64,000 bases of DNA, taken from positions 1 to 64,000 of the forward strand of contig CAVPJC010000001.1 of the NCBI GenBank assembly GCA_963705155.1. The letters are read 5' to 3'. The position numbers and the translations under genes were made by a program. This stretch comes from CAVPJC01 sp963705155 (GTDB lineage: Bacteria > Chloroflexota > Anaerolineae > Anaerolineales > UBA4823). Under the pieces are notes generated by a model that did no database searches, was not told the DNA's origin, and saw only the letters and a list, made by a program, of their open reading frames with translations. Below are positions 1 to 8,771 of the stretch, in pieces (positions within the stretch are counted from its first letter, which is position 1; every line of letters starts with the position of its first letter).

Positions 1-193
1 TTGTACAAAACTATCACCTTTAGCTACTTTTTGTTTAGTTTTTCTTGTGCATATTTTTTAATATCTACAGCACTAACATTTCCTATATTACTAGTATCAT
101 AATTATAACTTCCAACAAAATCTCTTATATCGTTATTTATATCATTAAGTAGTTTATAAGACTCTAGAATACTTACTTGTAATTGTTTTTGTT
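1..193 (-). pseudogene. Continuation of crAss-like RNA polymerase reading frame (C-terminal side)
   Basis: Just past the stop of the 194-2572 minus-strand frame, a shifted frame stays open and reads IEQKQLQVSILESYKLL and then VSAVDIKKYAQEKL. Base composition is the same AT-rich type. A further shift near base 20 gives KVAKGDSFVQ and runs off the window edge. I read this as the same protein continuing through indels and not as a separate gene. No function is assigned beyond being part of the same polypeptide. Confidence 0.5.
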
Positions 194-2572
194 CTATGAG
201 GTTAAATCTTTATACTTAGTTTTAATCATATTTTCTAACTCTTCTTCAGTTATAGCTTCTTGTTTTTCTGAAGATACTGTACCATATTTAGAATCTATTA
301 TACTATTTACTACAGATTGGGTCATACCAATAGCTTTACCAAGTAAACCTTTTCTTCTTTCTTCTAGTTTTATATAATCTTCTACAATAGGTTGGGTGAA
401 AAGTAAAGTAAGTTTATTGATACCTATACCTAATTTATTAGCAGTAGCATAAGGACCAGCGGTAGTCATATTCCCATTTAAAGAAAAGATAAAAGGATCT
501 TTAGCTACATCCACATAAGCATTGGCAAAAGCAGATAAGTTATCTGAAATCCAGTTTCCTTCATCATCTAGTATAAAAGAAAGAGAAGATACTTTTTCTA
601 TAGTACCATCTTGTTTTGTTATAGCGATGGAGTTTGTAGGAAATAATACAGTAAATCTATTAAGTTTTTCTTGTCTATCTATATTATTACTTTTTAGATA
701 GATATTCCATAATTGATTTAAAGCATGATTAGTAATACCAATAGCTGCAATACCAATAGCATCTTTACCAATTTGGAAAGAATATCTAGTCTTATTTGTA
801 TAAACAGGATTTAAGAAGTTACCATTTGATTTAGATTCTTTTGCCTCACCTTTTAAATCTCTAATATGTTCAGCTCTATCAGATAAAATCTTAGCAGAGT
901 TTGGAGTTACTAGTTGTTTAAAGTTTTCAGGCAGTTCTATAATTTGCATTAATGTTTCTACATATCTGTTCTCTAAAGCTTTTTTAGTGTTTTGTAGTTC
1001 TATAGGTAATTCTTTAAAATCATCTTCAGATTTTAAATCTATCATTTTAGCCAATTCAGCAATTTTTTCATCATTTAAAGTAGATTTTGCTAGATTTTCT
1101 ACATAAGAAAAAGTATTTTTTTGTTTTTGATACTTTATTATGTACTCAGATTTCGTAATATCCTTACCTTCTCTGAATTTTTTTAATGCTTCTTCTTTTT
1201 CTTTTTGATAAAATATATTAAAACTATTGTTTCTTCCATATAATTTTAATTCTTGATCATAAAGATCAATCATACTTAAAAGAGTATTTTTCTCATTTTC
1301 ATTTGAATACTCTTTTTGTAATAACATATTAGAAACTAAATCTCTGTAAGAAGTAATAGCTGCCGCACCTTTAATTCTATTTAATAAATGATTTTGATGG
1401 TTATCCCATAATTGTTGTCTTAAATTTTCATTTAAAGTTCTAAATAAACTTTTCCCCATAAATCTTAAGTCAGTAATATAATTTTTTCTTTCAATATTAC
1501 TTATATCTTTAAGATCTTGAGTAGTATTTAAATAAATATCTCTTTGTTCATCTATACTTACTTTTTTTAAGTTAAATAAATTGTTTTTTATAGCTGTAAA
1601 TTGATTTGCAAATTCACCTTTAATTCTTCCAAATTCAGCAGAAGATAAATAATTGATATAATTAATTTCATCTTTGCTAGCTTTATCCATTACATATCTA
1701 TTGTATCGTTCTTTTACAGTAGAATTAGACTCATCTAAAAACTCAATTTTTTTAGCAATTCCATCTTTGTTAAAGAAAAAGTTAAACATATACATATTTA
1801 ATTTATCAATATCAAAATCCGAACCTGCTTTAGTTACAATAGCTGAAGGAACTACAATCATATCCCCATAGGATTCTGGTAAAAAACCTTTCACTCTAAT
1901 GTTTTCAGTAGAGTTTAATGATTGGTTTGGAATACGAAATCCAATCATTTTCAATAATTCTTTATCTATTTCTCCTTCTTTACCTAAACTTTTAGCTATT
2001 AAATCTTTATATTTATAAGGAAAGACTTCTATCCAAGGTTTTTTTGGTGTATAGAAATGTAAATCATTAGAAGTAATTTTAACACTTTCTTTTTCTTTAG
2101 GAGTAAGTTTACTATAATCTTCTACTTTAACCCAACCTTCTGGGGTTTTCATTACAAGATTTCTCTTATTTTTTTCAAATAAAGTAGAAGCTGCTTGAGG
2201 TTTACCCCCTCCTAAAAGTTTCGGAGAAGCTATAGATTTATCTATAACAGACATTAAAAGAGATTCTAATTTTTCTCCACCAACTATCATATCTATAGGT
2301 ACTTCTAATTCGTTTTTATTTGGAGAAGCTTTAATGGCATCTATGATATTTTTAGGAGTATCTCTTTGGTCTAATTCTGTTTTAATCAACTCTACAAACT
2401 TTTCAACATTTGTTATTTGATATGAACCATCTTCTTCTTTAATATTGTATTTTTTAAACAACCTTTCTTTTCCTATTTGAGTTAAATAAAATAAAGAGTT
2501 ATTGTGTTGATTTACTACTTTTTGTATAGGACTAATTTCTTCTAATTCTTCAGGACTTAATTTAGAGTACAT
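194..2572 (-). CDS. crAss-like phage virion RNA polymerase fragment (DFDID motif)
   Basis: This 792-residue open frame is very AT-rich, unlike everything after 2980. Around residues 211-260 it has a GFRIPNQ stretch, then FLPESYGDMIVVPSAIV, then GSDFDIDKLN, with aspartates at about 252, 254 and 256 (bases about 1805-1822). A DxDxD metal-binding loop of form DFDID inside a double-psi beta-barrel-like context is known from the giant virion-packaged RNA polymerases of crAss-like phages, which transcribe early genes after injection. The family assignment rests on this motif and its surroundings; the rest is lysine- and asparagine-rich without other domains I recognise. The frame is partial: similar sequence continues in shifted frames on both sides, and the whole is cut off by the junction near 2978. 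It shares no operon logic with the Chloroflexota genes. An alternative is another divergent phage or plasmid polymerase of the same superfamily. Confidence 0.6.
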   Translation of the reverse strand: MYSKLSPEELEEISPIQKVVNQHNNSLFYLTQIGKERLFKKYNIKEEDGSYQITNVEKFVELIKTELDQRDTPKNIIDAIKASPNKNELEVPIDMIVGGEKLESLLMSVIDKSIASPKLLGGGKPQAASTLFEKNKRNLVMKTPEGWVKVEDYSKLTPKEKESVKITSNDLHFYTPKKPWIEVFPYKYKDLIAKSLGKEGEIDKELLKMIGFRIPNQSLNSTENIRVKGFLPESYGDMIVVPSAIVTKAGSDFDIDKLNMYMFNFFFNKDGIAKKIEFLDESNSTVKERYNRYVMDKASKDEINYINYLSSAEFGRIKGEFANQFTAIKNNLFNLKKVSIDEQRDIYLNTTQDLKDISNIERKNYITDLRFMGKSLFRTLNENLRQQLWDNHQNHLLNRIKGAAAITSYRDLVSNMLLQKEYSNENEKNTLLSMIDLYDQELKLYGRNNSFNIFYQKEKEEALKKFREGKDITKSEYIIKYQKQKNTFSYVENLAKSTLNDEKIAELAKMIDLKSEDDFKELPIELQNTKKALENRYVETLMQIIELPENFKQLVTPNSAKILSDRAEHIRDLKGEAKESKSNGNFLNPVYTNKTRYSFQIGKDAIGIAAIGITNHALNQLWNIYLKSNNIDRQEKLNRFTVLFPTNSIAITKQDGTIEKVSSLSFILDDEGNWISDNLSAFANAYVDVAKDPFIFSLNGNMTTAGPYATANKLGIGINKLTLLFTQPIVEDYIKLEERRKGLLGKAIGMTQSVVNSIIDSKYGTVSSEKQEAITEEELENMIKTKYKDLTS

Positions 2573-2978
2573 TTCTATAGCAGTTTGAGTTGCTTCTTGA
2601 ACTACTTTTTCTAGAATCTATTAAGTATTTTTCTATATCTTTTTCTTCTTTTAAGTTTTGAGGATCTTGTAAAACTTCAGAATCAATAGCATCTTGTATA
2701 GCTTTTTCTATAATTGGATTAACTAAGTCTATTGGTAATCCTGCTATAGTTAGATTACAAACAGATGTTTTAGTAACTTGACTACCTCTAGTAGTATAGT
2801 TTTTTGTCCAGAAGTTTCTACTTGTATAGCAAAATACTTATATAGTAGTGTATCTGTATTAGGAGCACCTTTAATATTTATTGTCCCATCTGGGTTATAA
2901 ATAGATCTTATTTTACCTATTTCATTTATACCTACAGGAGAAGTCATTCTACCTACTTTGTTGGCTGATTCATATCTA
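2573..2978 (-). pseudogene. Upstream part of the same phage RNA polymerase, frameshifted and truncated
   Basis: Reading the minus strand from the junction, one frame gives ESANKVGRMTSPVGINEIG and KYFAIQVETSGQK. A shifted frame then gives YTTRGSQVTKTSVCNLTIAG and IIEKAIQDAIDSEV. A second shift gives EKVVQEATQTAIEMYSKL, which runs directly into the 194-2572 frame. Two indels in about 400 bases explain the breaks. The stretch lies N-terminal to the DFDID region, and the true N-terminus is missing beyond the junction. Confidence 0.5.
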
Positions 2979-2990
2979 GCACGCCTCCGC
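2970..2990. other. Composition junction: AT-rich phage DNA to GC-rich Chloroflexota DNA
   Basis: Composition and coding strand both change within about 10 bases. The left side is AT-rich minus-strand phage coding sequence. The right side is GC-rich plus-strand sequence that begins inside the N-terminal part of a RAYT transposase (PPHPFREAGTYIISAANY). No target-site duplication, att-like repeat or tRNA is visible at the boundary. A chimeric assembly join is the simplest reading. Confidence 0.6.
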
Positions 2991-3504
2991 ACCCGTTCCG
3001 GGAAGCAGGGACCTATATCATTTCCGCAGCCAATTATGAACATGCTCACATCATGGATCTCACCGCAACGCCGCACCGATTTCGAGTTAATGTGGCTTAA
3101 AGCCCTGATAGATCTTGAGGGGGGATGTCGCAGGGTGGGTGATATTGACCAATCATTACCACTTTCTGGTTTTGGTACCCAATCGCTCAATCAAATTTCG
3201 ACCGTTCTTCAACATTTACACGGACAAACTTCCCACGACTGGAATTCCGAAGATGGGCTAACGGGCAAACGCAAGGTGTGGTACAAATTCTTTGACCGGC
3301 AAATGATTATGAAAGCACCACTACCTCAGGGCTTTGAATTACATTCACTTCAATCCTGTCAAACACCAATACGTGTCTGATCCATATGAGTGGCCATGGA
3401 CAAGCTTACACAATTATTTTGAAGATAAAGGTCGCGAATGGTTGCAACAGCAATGGAAGGCACATCCGCCAGATCATGCAATGTCAGATGAGTTTCAAGA
3501 GTAA
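2981..3504 (+). pseudogene. REP-associated tyrosine transposase (RAYT, IS200-like Y1), frameshifted
   Basis: Joining three frames recovers a RAYT. The N-terminus reads FREAGTYIISAANYEHAHIM. The middle reads GWVILTNHYHFLV, a HUH-type motif with histidine-x-histidine. The rest reads LHGQTSHDWN, KRKVWYKFFDRQM, LRALNYIHFNPVKH and DPYEWPWTSLHNYF, ending at the TAA at 3502-3504. RAYTs are single-strand DNA transposases that act on REP palindromes, and two such palindromes follow directly. At least three frameshifts (about 3060, 3140 and 3325) separate the pieces, so as sequenced it cannot be translated. Either it is a decayed copy or the sequence is poor here. The start is lost at or near the phage junction. 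Confidence 0.75.
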
Positions 3505-3507
3505 CTT

Positions 3508-3566
3508 AACGGCTAAAGCCGTTACTACCAAGACTCTTCCTCGTAGTGGCGGCTTTAGCCGCTAAC
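3508..3566. repeat. REP-like palindromic repeat, copy 1
   Basis: Two small hairpins, ACGGC-TAAA-GCCGT and GCGGC-TTTA-GCCGC, lie about 20 bases apart. Their flanks ACTAC and GTAGT also pair, so the whole unit can fold into one long imperfect stem. It starts four bases after the RAYT stop codon, the position expected for the cognate REP of a RAYT. Confidence 0.75.
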
Positions 3567-3608
3567 TGTCTATTGGAAAGTGTATTAGTGATTAAATCTG
3601 AGTCCTTC

Positions 3609-3663
3609 AACGGCTAAAGCAGTTACTACAATACCCCTCGTAGTGGCGGCTTTAGCTGCTAAG
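3609..3663. repeat. REP-like palindromic repeat, copy 2
   Basis: This is a second, slightly diverged copy of the unit at 3508-3566, in the same orientation. It has GGCTAAAGC, then ACTAC, then GTAGTGGCGGCTTTAGC. A third partial GGCTAA follows at about 3669. Base changes fall in both arms and partly keep the pairing. Confidence 0.7.
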
Positions 3664-3677
3664 TTTTCGGCTAAAAA

Positions 3678-4969
3678 TTGTATATGTCTTCCATGCTCGA
3701 TCTCATCAACGAACTCTGGTTTCTGCCCCGCGATATCGTCTCGGATGGCTTCGACCGGGCGCTGCAGCGCCTGGCGCGTGAGCTCCCCATGACCATCCAC
3801 CAGTACCCCACCGGTATGCAGGCCTGGACCTGGCGCGTACCCGAGAAAGTGGACCTGCCACGAAGCTTACCTGGAAACCCTGGATGGTCGCCGCCTGCTG
3901 GATTACGCCGACCACCCCCTGCACGTGGTCTCCTACTCGCTGCCCTTCGAAGGCGTGGTAGCCCGGGATGAGCTGCTGCGCCACCTGCACGTCCACCCGC
4001 GCCTGCCGGATGCCATCCCCTTTGTTTTCAAATATTACGACCGCGATTGGGGCCTGTGCGCCTCGCAAACGCTGCGCGACTAGCCTGAGCGACGAGCGCT
4101 TACCGGGTGGTCATCCGCACCACCTTTGAGCCAGGTACGTTGAAAGTGGGCGAGGTGGTCATCCCCGGCGCAAAGCGAGGAGACCTTTGTGCTGGTGGCG
4201 CACCTGTGCCACCCGGCTATGGTCAACGACGACCTGACCGGGGTGGTGGTGGGGTTGGAGGGCGTGCGCCATGCTGCTGCGTAACCGGCGCAGGATCGCC
4301 TCCATTACACCTATCGCTTGTTGATCTTGCCCGAGACGATCGGCTCGGTGGCTTACCTGAGCCATCACGAGCACCTGATCCCGATCATGGCCGGCGGGCT
4401 GTTCCTGGAAATGCTGGGCAACGACTCGCCGCATGCCTTGCAGGGTTCGTTCCAGCCCGACAGCCAGGCCGACCGATGCCTGCGCGCGGCCCTGCCCGAC
4501 CTGGACCCGCAGGGCTACAGCGCACCCTACCGGCGCATCATCGACAACGACGAGCGCCAGTTCAATGCTCCCGGCGTGCGTGTGCCCATGCTCTCGCTCT
4601 CGCGGGTCGAGCCGCCCAAGGCGGCCAACCCGGCCTTACCGCGAATATCATTCCAGCCTGGATACGCCCGGCGATCGTCACCCAGGAGCGCCTGGAAGCC
4701 TCCCGCGATGTGGTACTGGGCTTGATCAAGGCCTGGGAACGCAACCAGTACGTGGTCAATCGCTTCAAAGGCGAGATCTTTTGCTCGGGCTACGGCATCT
4801 GGATCGATTACCGGATCAACCCGGAAGGTCACCGCCGCCTGTTCGAGATCATGGAACGCTGCGATGGCGAGCGCACCGTGGCCGATATCGCCGACGAGCT
4901 GGGCATTTCCTTCCAGGCGGTGTGGGAAGTGGTCGCTCTGCTGCAAGAGCAAAGGAACTGGTTAGCTGA
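3678..4969 (+). pseudogene. DUF4910-type M28-like aminopeptidase/winged-helix protein, multiply frameshifted
   Basis: Splicing reading frames gives one coherent protein of about 430 residues. It starts MLDLINELWFLPRDIVSDGF, continues with WTWRVPEK, YLETLDGRRLLDYADHPLHV and YRVVIRTTFEPGTLKVGEVV, and then has FVLVAHLCHPAMVNDDLTGV. The last stretch is the zinc-peptidase-like H...D region of DUF4910/M28 relatives. It goes on through DNDERQFNAPGVRVPMLSLS and YHSSLDTP to a winged-helix-like tail, RTVADIADELGISFQAVWEV. Such proteins are often found in bacterial glycan clusters; their substrate is not known. I count at least six frame changes in 1.3 kb (near 3850, 4080, 4165, 4290, 4640 and 4670). 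TTG 3678, ATG 3684 or ATG 3693 could start it. The end is placed at the TGA in the frame reading KELVS. Confidence 0.65.
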
Positions 4970-5016
4970 GCCGCACGCCCTGTCGACCGACCAGATCCCC
5001 GCGAAGAACCTAGTCA

Positions 5017-5886
5017 ATGAAATCGGTCTGTATCTTCCGATCAAGCATGACCTGAAAGCTCGCTCCGCTGGCAGGCGCGCCGGGCGGCAGCTGCCCTGCG
5101 CTGGGGGCCTGGTGCGCTGCAGCAGGCTCCCGGCCGTGCTGGGCAACGCCATGCCCAAATCGGGCTCGCACCTGATCATCCAGGTGCTGCAGGGGCTGAC
5201 CCGCTGGGCCCATTCGTCAACCCCGGTTTCCCGCCGGTCAACCGCACCGAAGACAACCGCAAGCTGAGCTGATGCCGCCATCCTGGCCAACATCCGCGCA
5301 TGCGCCCCGGCGATATTGCCTACGGCTATATCAGCGCCAGCCAGCCCTTCCTGCGCGCCCTGACTGCCCCCGGGCTGGCCACTGTCTTCGTCTACCGCGA
5401 CCCCGCGATATGATCATTTCGCACGTCTTCTATGCCACCGAAATGCACGAAGGGCACTGGATGCACCGTTACTACACCGAAAACTCACACACCATGGAAG
5501 AGCGCATCGATGCCGCCATCCGGGGTGTGGAAGAACCCGGCTCGGAGCTCACCCACATCCGCCGGCGCTACGAGGGCTACCTGGGCTGGCTGGAGCAGCC
5601 GGCTGTGCTCAGCCTGCGCTTCGAAGACCTGATCCTGGAGCGGCAGGCGGCATTCGGCCGTCTGCTGGATTACCTGGCCGCGGCGCGGCTTCACTCCAAG
5701 ACCCCGCGCCCGCAGGCAATGGAAATTCTGGCGCAGGCCATTGCCCCCAAAAAGTCCGGCACCTTCCGCAAAGGCAAGCCCGGCAACTGGCGCGAGCATT
5801 TCACCGGTGGCAATATCGCTCTATTCAAGGAGTGCACCGGCGACCTGCTCATGCGGCTGGGGTATGAAAAAAATGGTGATTGGTGA
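5017..5886 (+). pseudogene. Sulfotransferase (PAPS-dependent), frameshifted; paralogue of 6554-7423
   Basis: The 5'-phosphosulfate-binding loop is visible as AMPKSGSHLIIQVLQGL and the 3'-phosphate-binding strand as VYRDPRDMIISHVFY. The protein ends in KGKPGNWREHF and ECTGDLLMRLGYEKNGDW, the usual end of PF00685 sulfotransferases. It would transfer sulfate from PAPS to a glycan or other acceptor. Frameshifts near 5210, 5270 and 5400 break it into three pieces. The N-terminus is uncertain, and I chose the ATG nearest the expected length. The gene at 6554 is clearly a paralogue, with the same loops and the same ending (TTGDLLIRLGYEPHNDW), and the two flank an HD-domain gene. Confidence 0.7.
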
Positions 5887-5916
5887 ACAATCCCATCCCT
5901 TCATCAGGCCGAAGAC

Positions 5917-6507
5917 ATGCTGGCAGAGGCCGCCGCACTTAATCCGGGTCCGTGGATTGACCATTCACGCCATGTCGCCCTGGGGGCGCAGGCCATCGCC
6001 GCCGCCATCCCGGCTATGGATGCAGACGCCGCATACATCCTGGGCCTGCTGCACGATATCGGCCGCAGGCAGGGCGTTTTCGGCATGCGCCATGCCATCG
6101 ACGGCTACCGTTACCTGCACGACCTGGGCTATGCAGACGCTGCCCGCATCTGCCTGACCCATTCCTACCCCGTCCGGAGCGCCGGCTTCGGCTCATCCGC
6201 CTGGGATGGCACACCGGCCGAGTACAATTTTATCGACACTTACCTGCAGGGCATCGAATACAATCTCTACGACCGCCTGATCCAGTTGTGCGATTCTCTG
6301 GCCCTGCCCACCGGCTTCTGCCTGATGGAAAAACGCCTGGTGGATGTCGTCATGCGTTACGGGTTCAGCCAGTTCACCGTTCAAAAGTGGCAGGCCTTCT
6401 TCGCCATCCGCGACGAATTTGACCATCTGCTGGGCAGGTCAATCTATACCTTGCTGCCGGGTGTAATAGACAACACGTTCGGCAATCCTGCGACCAAACA
6501 TCCATAG
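5917..6507 (+). CDS. HD-domain phosphohydrolase-like protein
   Basis: A 196-residue protein with the HD metal-binding signature: HSRHV at about 16-20 and LLHDIGRR with His-Asp at 46-47. HD proteins are metal-dependent phosphohydrolases, often acting on nucleotides or phosphodiesters; the substrate cannot be told here. In-frame sequence upstream of the ATG (IPSLHQAED) resembles the normal start of such proteins but has no start codon before the stop of the preceding sulfotransferase. The real N-terminus could therefore be a few residues longer if there is an indel. It sits between two paralogous sulfotransferases. Confidence 0.7.
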   Translation: MLAEAAALNPGPWIDHSRHVALGAQAIAAAIPAMDADAAYILGLLHDIGRRQGVFGMRHAIDGYRYLHDLGYADAARICLTHSYPVRSAGFGSSAWDGTPAEYNFIDTYLQGIEYNLYDRLIQLCDSLALPTGFCLMEKRLVDVVMRYGFSQFTVQKWQAFFAIRDEFDHLLGRSIYTLLPGVIDNTFGNPATKHP

Positions 6508-6553
6508 AGACATCGCTTCCAGCCGTTTTGACCCACTCCTGGGCGTTTTTAGC

Positions 6554-7423
6554 GTGAAACAGCCTGCTTTTCCCAGATCACAACTTCGCCTGGTTCGCCG
6601 GGCATTCCGCCGCCTGGCCCAGATGGCCCGCTGGCGCCGCCTGACCCTGCGCGGCGTACCGGTGTTGTTTGCTAATTCCTTTCCCAAGAGCGGCACCCAT
6701 CTGCTCACTCAGGTGCTGCAGGGCTTTCCCAACATCGGCCCGGCAGTTGACAGCGGCCTGCCCGCCGTGGTCACCTTTGAAGGCGACACCGGCCGCGGCC
6801 GCCCGGAGGCCGAGATCCTGGCCGACCTGCGCCGTCTGCTGCCGGGTGATACCGGTTACGGTCATGTGCATGCCCTGCCCGGCCCGCTTGACCTGCTCTG
6901 CAGGGATGGATATGTCGCTTATTTCATCCTGCGTGATCCGCGCGACGTGGTCGTTTCACACGTGCATTACATCACCGAGATGGAACCCGATCACATTCAC
7001 CACCATCATTATGCCGTGGAGCTGCTCACCTTTGACGAGCGCTTGCGCACCAGCATCCTGGGACTGCCGCACCCGAATATTCCCTTCCCCGATATCCGCC
7101 TCCGCTTTGAGCCTTACCTGGGCTGGCTGGATTACCCGCAGGTGCTCACCCTGCGTTTTGAGGATTTCATCCTCGACCGGGCGCAGGCCCTCGAGCGCGT
7201 GCTGTTCCACGCCGAACAGCGCGGTTTCCCGCTCCTGGTGGAGCGCCAGCACGCCCTGGGACTTTTAGAGGCCAGCATCAACCCGCAGCGCTCGCCCACC
7301 TTCCGCAGCGGCAAGGTCGGTGGTTGGAAAGACAAGTTCAGCGACGAAAATAAAAAGCTCTTCAAAGACACTACCGGCGACCTGCTGATCCGCCTGGGCT
7401 ACGAACCACACAACGACTGGTAG
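6554..7423 (+). CDS. Sulfotransferase family protein
   Basis: 289 residues with a GTG start. The 5'-phosphosulfate loop FPKSGTHLL is at 43-51 and the 3'-phosphate-binding strand ILRDPRDVVVSH is at about 125-136. The C-terminal KVGGWKDKF and DTTGDLLIRLGY are typical of PF00685. It uses PAPS to sulfate an acceptor, here probably a surface glycan given the glycosyltransferases on both sides. It is intact, unlike its paralogue at 5017-5886. No PAPS-synthesis genes lie in the window, so the donor must be made elsewhere. Confidence 0.85.
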   Translation: MKQPAFPRSQLRLVRRAFRRLAQMARWRRLTLRGVPVLFANSFPKSGTHLLTQVLQGFPNIGPAVDSGLPAVVTFEGDTGRGRPEAEILADLRRLLPGDTGYGHVHALPGPLDLLCRDGYVAYFILRDPRDVVVSHVHYITEMEPDHIHHHHYAVELLTFDERLRTSILGLPHPNIPFPDIRLRFEPYLGWLDYPQVLTLRFEDFILDRAQALERVLFHAEQRGFPLLVERQHALGLLEASINPQRSPTFRSGKVGGWKDKFSDENKKLFKDTTGDLLIRLGYEPHNDW

Positions 7424-7464
7424 CGCCAATTTACGGATCTCTATTCTCGAATTTCTGATTCACA

Positions 7465-8391
7465 ATGTCCTGTTCGATTGTCATCCGCGCCTTCAACGAA
7501 GAAGCTCATCTCAGCCGCCTGCTGGATGGCATCGCCCGGCAGACTCTTCGGGATGTGGAGATCATCCTGGTTTATTTCAGGCTCCACCGACGGCACCCTG
7601 CAGGTTGCGGGGCGGTATCCGGTGCGTGTGGTTCACATCCACCCGGATGAGTTCACCTTCGGGCGCTCCTTGAACCTGGGCATCGCCAATGCCTCCGGCG
7701 AAGTTGTGGTCATCGCCAGCGCCCACATTTACCCGGTCTACCCCGATTGGCTTGAGCACCTGATCGCCCCGCTTGCCGACCCGCAGGTGGCCCTCGCCTA
7801 TGGCAAACAGAGGGCGGCAGTCAGGCGAAATTCTCCGAGCAGCAGATCTTTGCCCGCTGGTTCCCCGATCAGACCGATTTGCGCCAGGTGCACCCCTTTT
7901 GCAACAACGCCAATGCCGCTATTCGACGCGCTTTATGGCAGCAGCACCCCTACGATGAAACCCTCAGCGGTTTGGAAGATTTGGCCTGGGCCAACTGGGC
8001 GATTGCCCAGGGCCTGCGCCTGGCTTACGTTGCCGAGGCAGAGATTGTGCATGTCCATGATGAAACGCCCCGGGGAGTCTACAACCGCTACCGCCGCGAG
8101 GCGATGGCCTTCCGGCGCATCTTCCCCAACGAGCGCTTTCTCCTCCGCCACCTGTTTAAGCTGGTGATCACCAATATCGCCAGTGACATGTGGCACGCCA
8201 GCCGCCAGAGCGTTCTGAGCGCCAGCCTGTGGAGCATTTTCTGGTTCCGCTGGATGCAGTTCTGGGGCACCTACCAGGGCTACCGCCAGTCCGGCCCGCT
8301 CACCTGGCAGCTTCGCCAGACCTTCTACTACCCGCGGGTCCAAAGCAAGCGGACAACCCGTAGAACGAAATATCGAGCCGATCCAGTATAA
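7465..8391 (+). pseudogene. Glycosyltransferase family 2, two frameshifts
   Basis: The joined translation starts MSCSIVIRAFNEEAHLSRLL, followed by SGSTDGT (nucleotide-binding loop), HIHPDEFTFGRSLNLG and the later GLEDLAWANWAIAQGLRL, a GT-A type ED-containing acceptor/catalytic segment. The tail is basic (HLFKLVITNIASDMWHASRQ). Family 2 enzymes transfer sugars from nucleotide donors. The frame changes near 7572 and again between about 7815 and 7870. Both look like single-base indels because the sequence is otherwise complete. It follows the sulfotransferase directly, and the AT-richer MNT/HEPN pair follows it. Confidence 0.75.
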
Positions 8392-8450
8392 TGAAAAAGA
8401 AAAATAATTCCGGAAAGTCCTGCGGAAGGTGACGATTACCTGGAGCATAA

Positions 8451-8771
8451 ATGGTAGAAATAAGCGTTATTCAAGATTTCAAAGACAAACTGGTTGAAAA
8501 GTATAAACCCGTGAAAATCGTCCTTTTCGGTTCTTATGCTTATGGCTCTCCAACTGCCGAATCAGATGTCGATATTTTAGTAATCCTTCCGTTTACTGGG
8601 AAAAGCGCACTGAAATCCGCCGAAATTCTAAATAGAATAAATCCCCGCTTTCCGGTAGATTTACTGGCGCGTACACCTCAGGAAGTACGCGCGCGTCTTG
8701 ACCTTGGCGATTTTTTTATCCATGAGATCATTGAAAAAGGCAAGGTTTTATATGAATCCGCTAACTCGTGA
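8451..8771 (+). CDS. Minimal nucleotidyltransferase (MNT), MntA-type antitoxin candidate
   Basis: A 106-residue protein with the pol-beta-superfamily motif GSYAYGS followed by SDVDILV at about 27-43, the GSx(9-10)DxD metal-binding signature of minimal nucleotidyltransferases. It overlaps the HEPN gene by 20 bases, the standard arrangement of MNT/HEPN pairs. In characterised systems the MNT partner adds AMP residues to the HEPN toxin to neutralise it. An SD-like CTGGAGC precedes the ATG. The DNA is visibly more AT-rich than its flanks, suggesting acquisition. Whether this pair acts as toxin-antitoxin is inferred. Confidence 0.85.
   Translation: MVEISVIQDFKDKLVEKYKPVKIVLFGSYAYGSPTAESDVDILVILPFTGKSALKSAEILNRINPRFPVDLLARTPQEVRARLDLGDFFIHEIIEKGKVLYESANS

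Noticed and set aside
1..2978. The AT-rich segment as an integrated prophage
   Set aside because: No integrase, att repeat, tRNA target or other phage gene is seen, and the segment ends within a gene on both sides; a chimeric join explains it better.
2750..3190. A 146-codon minus-strand open frame across the junction
   Set aside because: Its first half is antisense to the RAYT and its second half is phage coding sequence. It is an artefact of the join, though the phage half was used as evidence.
2958..3380. A 140-codon plus-strand open frame crossing the phage/bacterial junction
   Set aside because: Its first residues come from phage DNA read on the wrong strand, and the rest is a mixture of RAYT frames; it is not a real gene start.
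3706..5293. Long minus-strand open frames opposite the DUF4910-like and sulfotransferase genes
   Set aside because: They are high-GC antisense shadows with repetitive Arg/Ala/Gly composition and no recognisable motifs.
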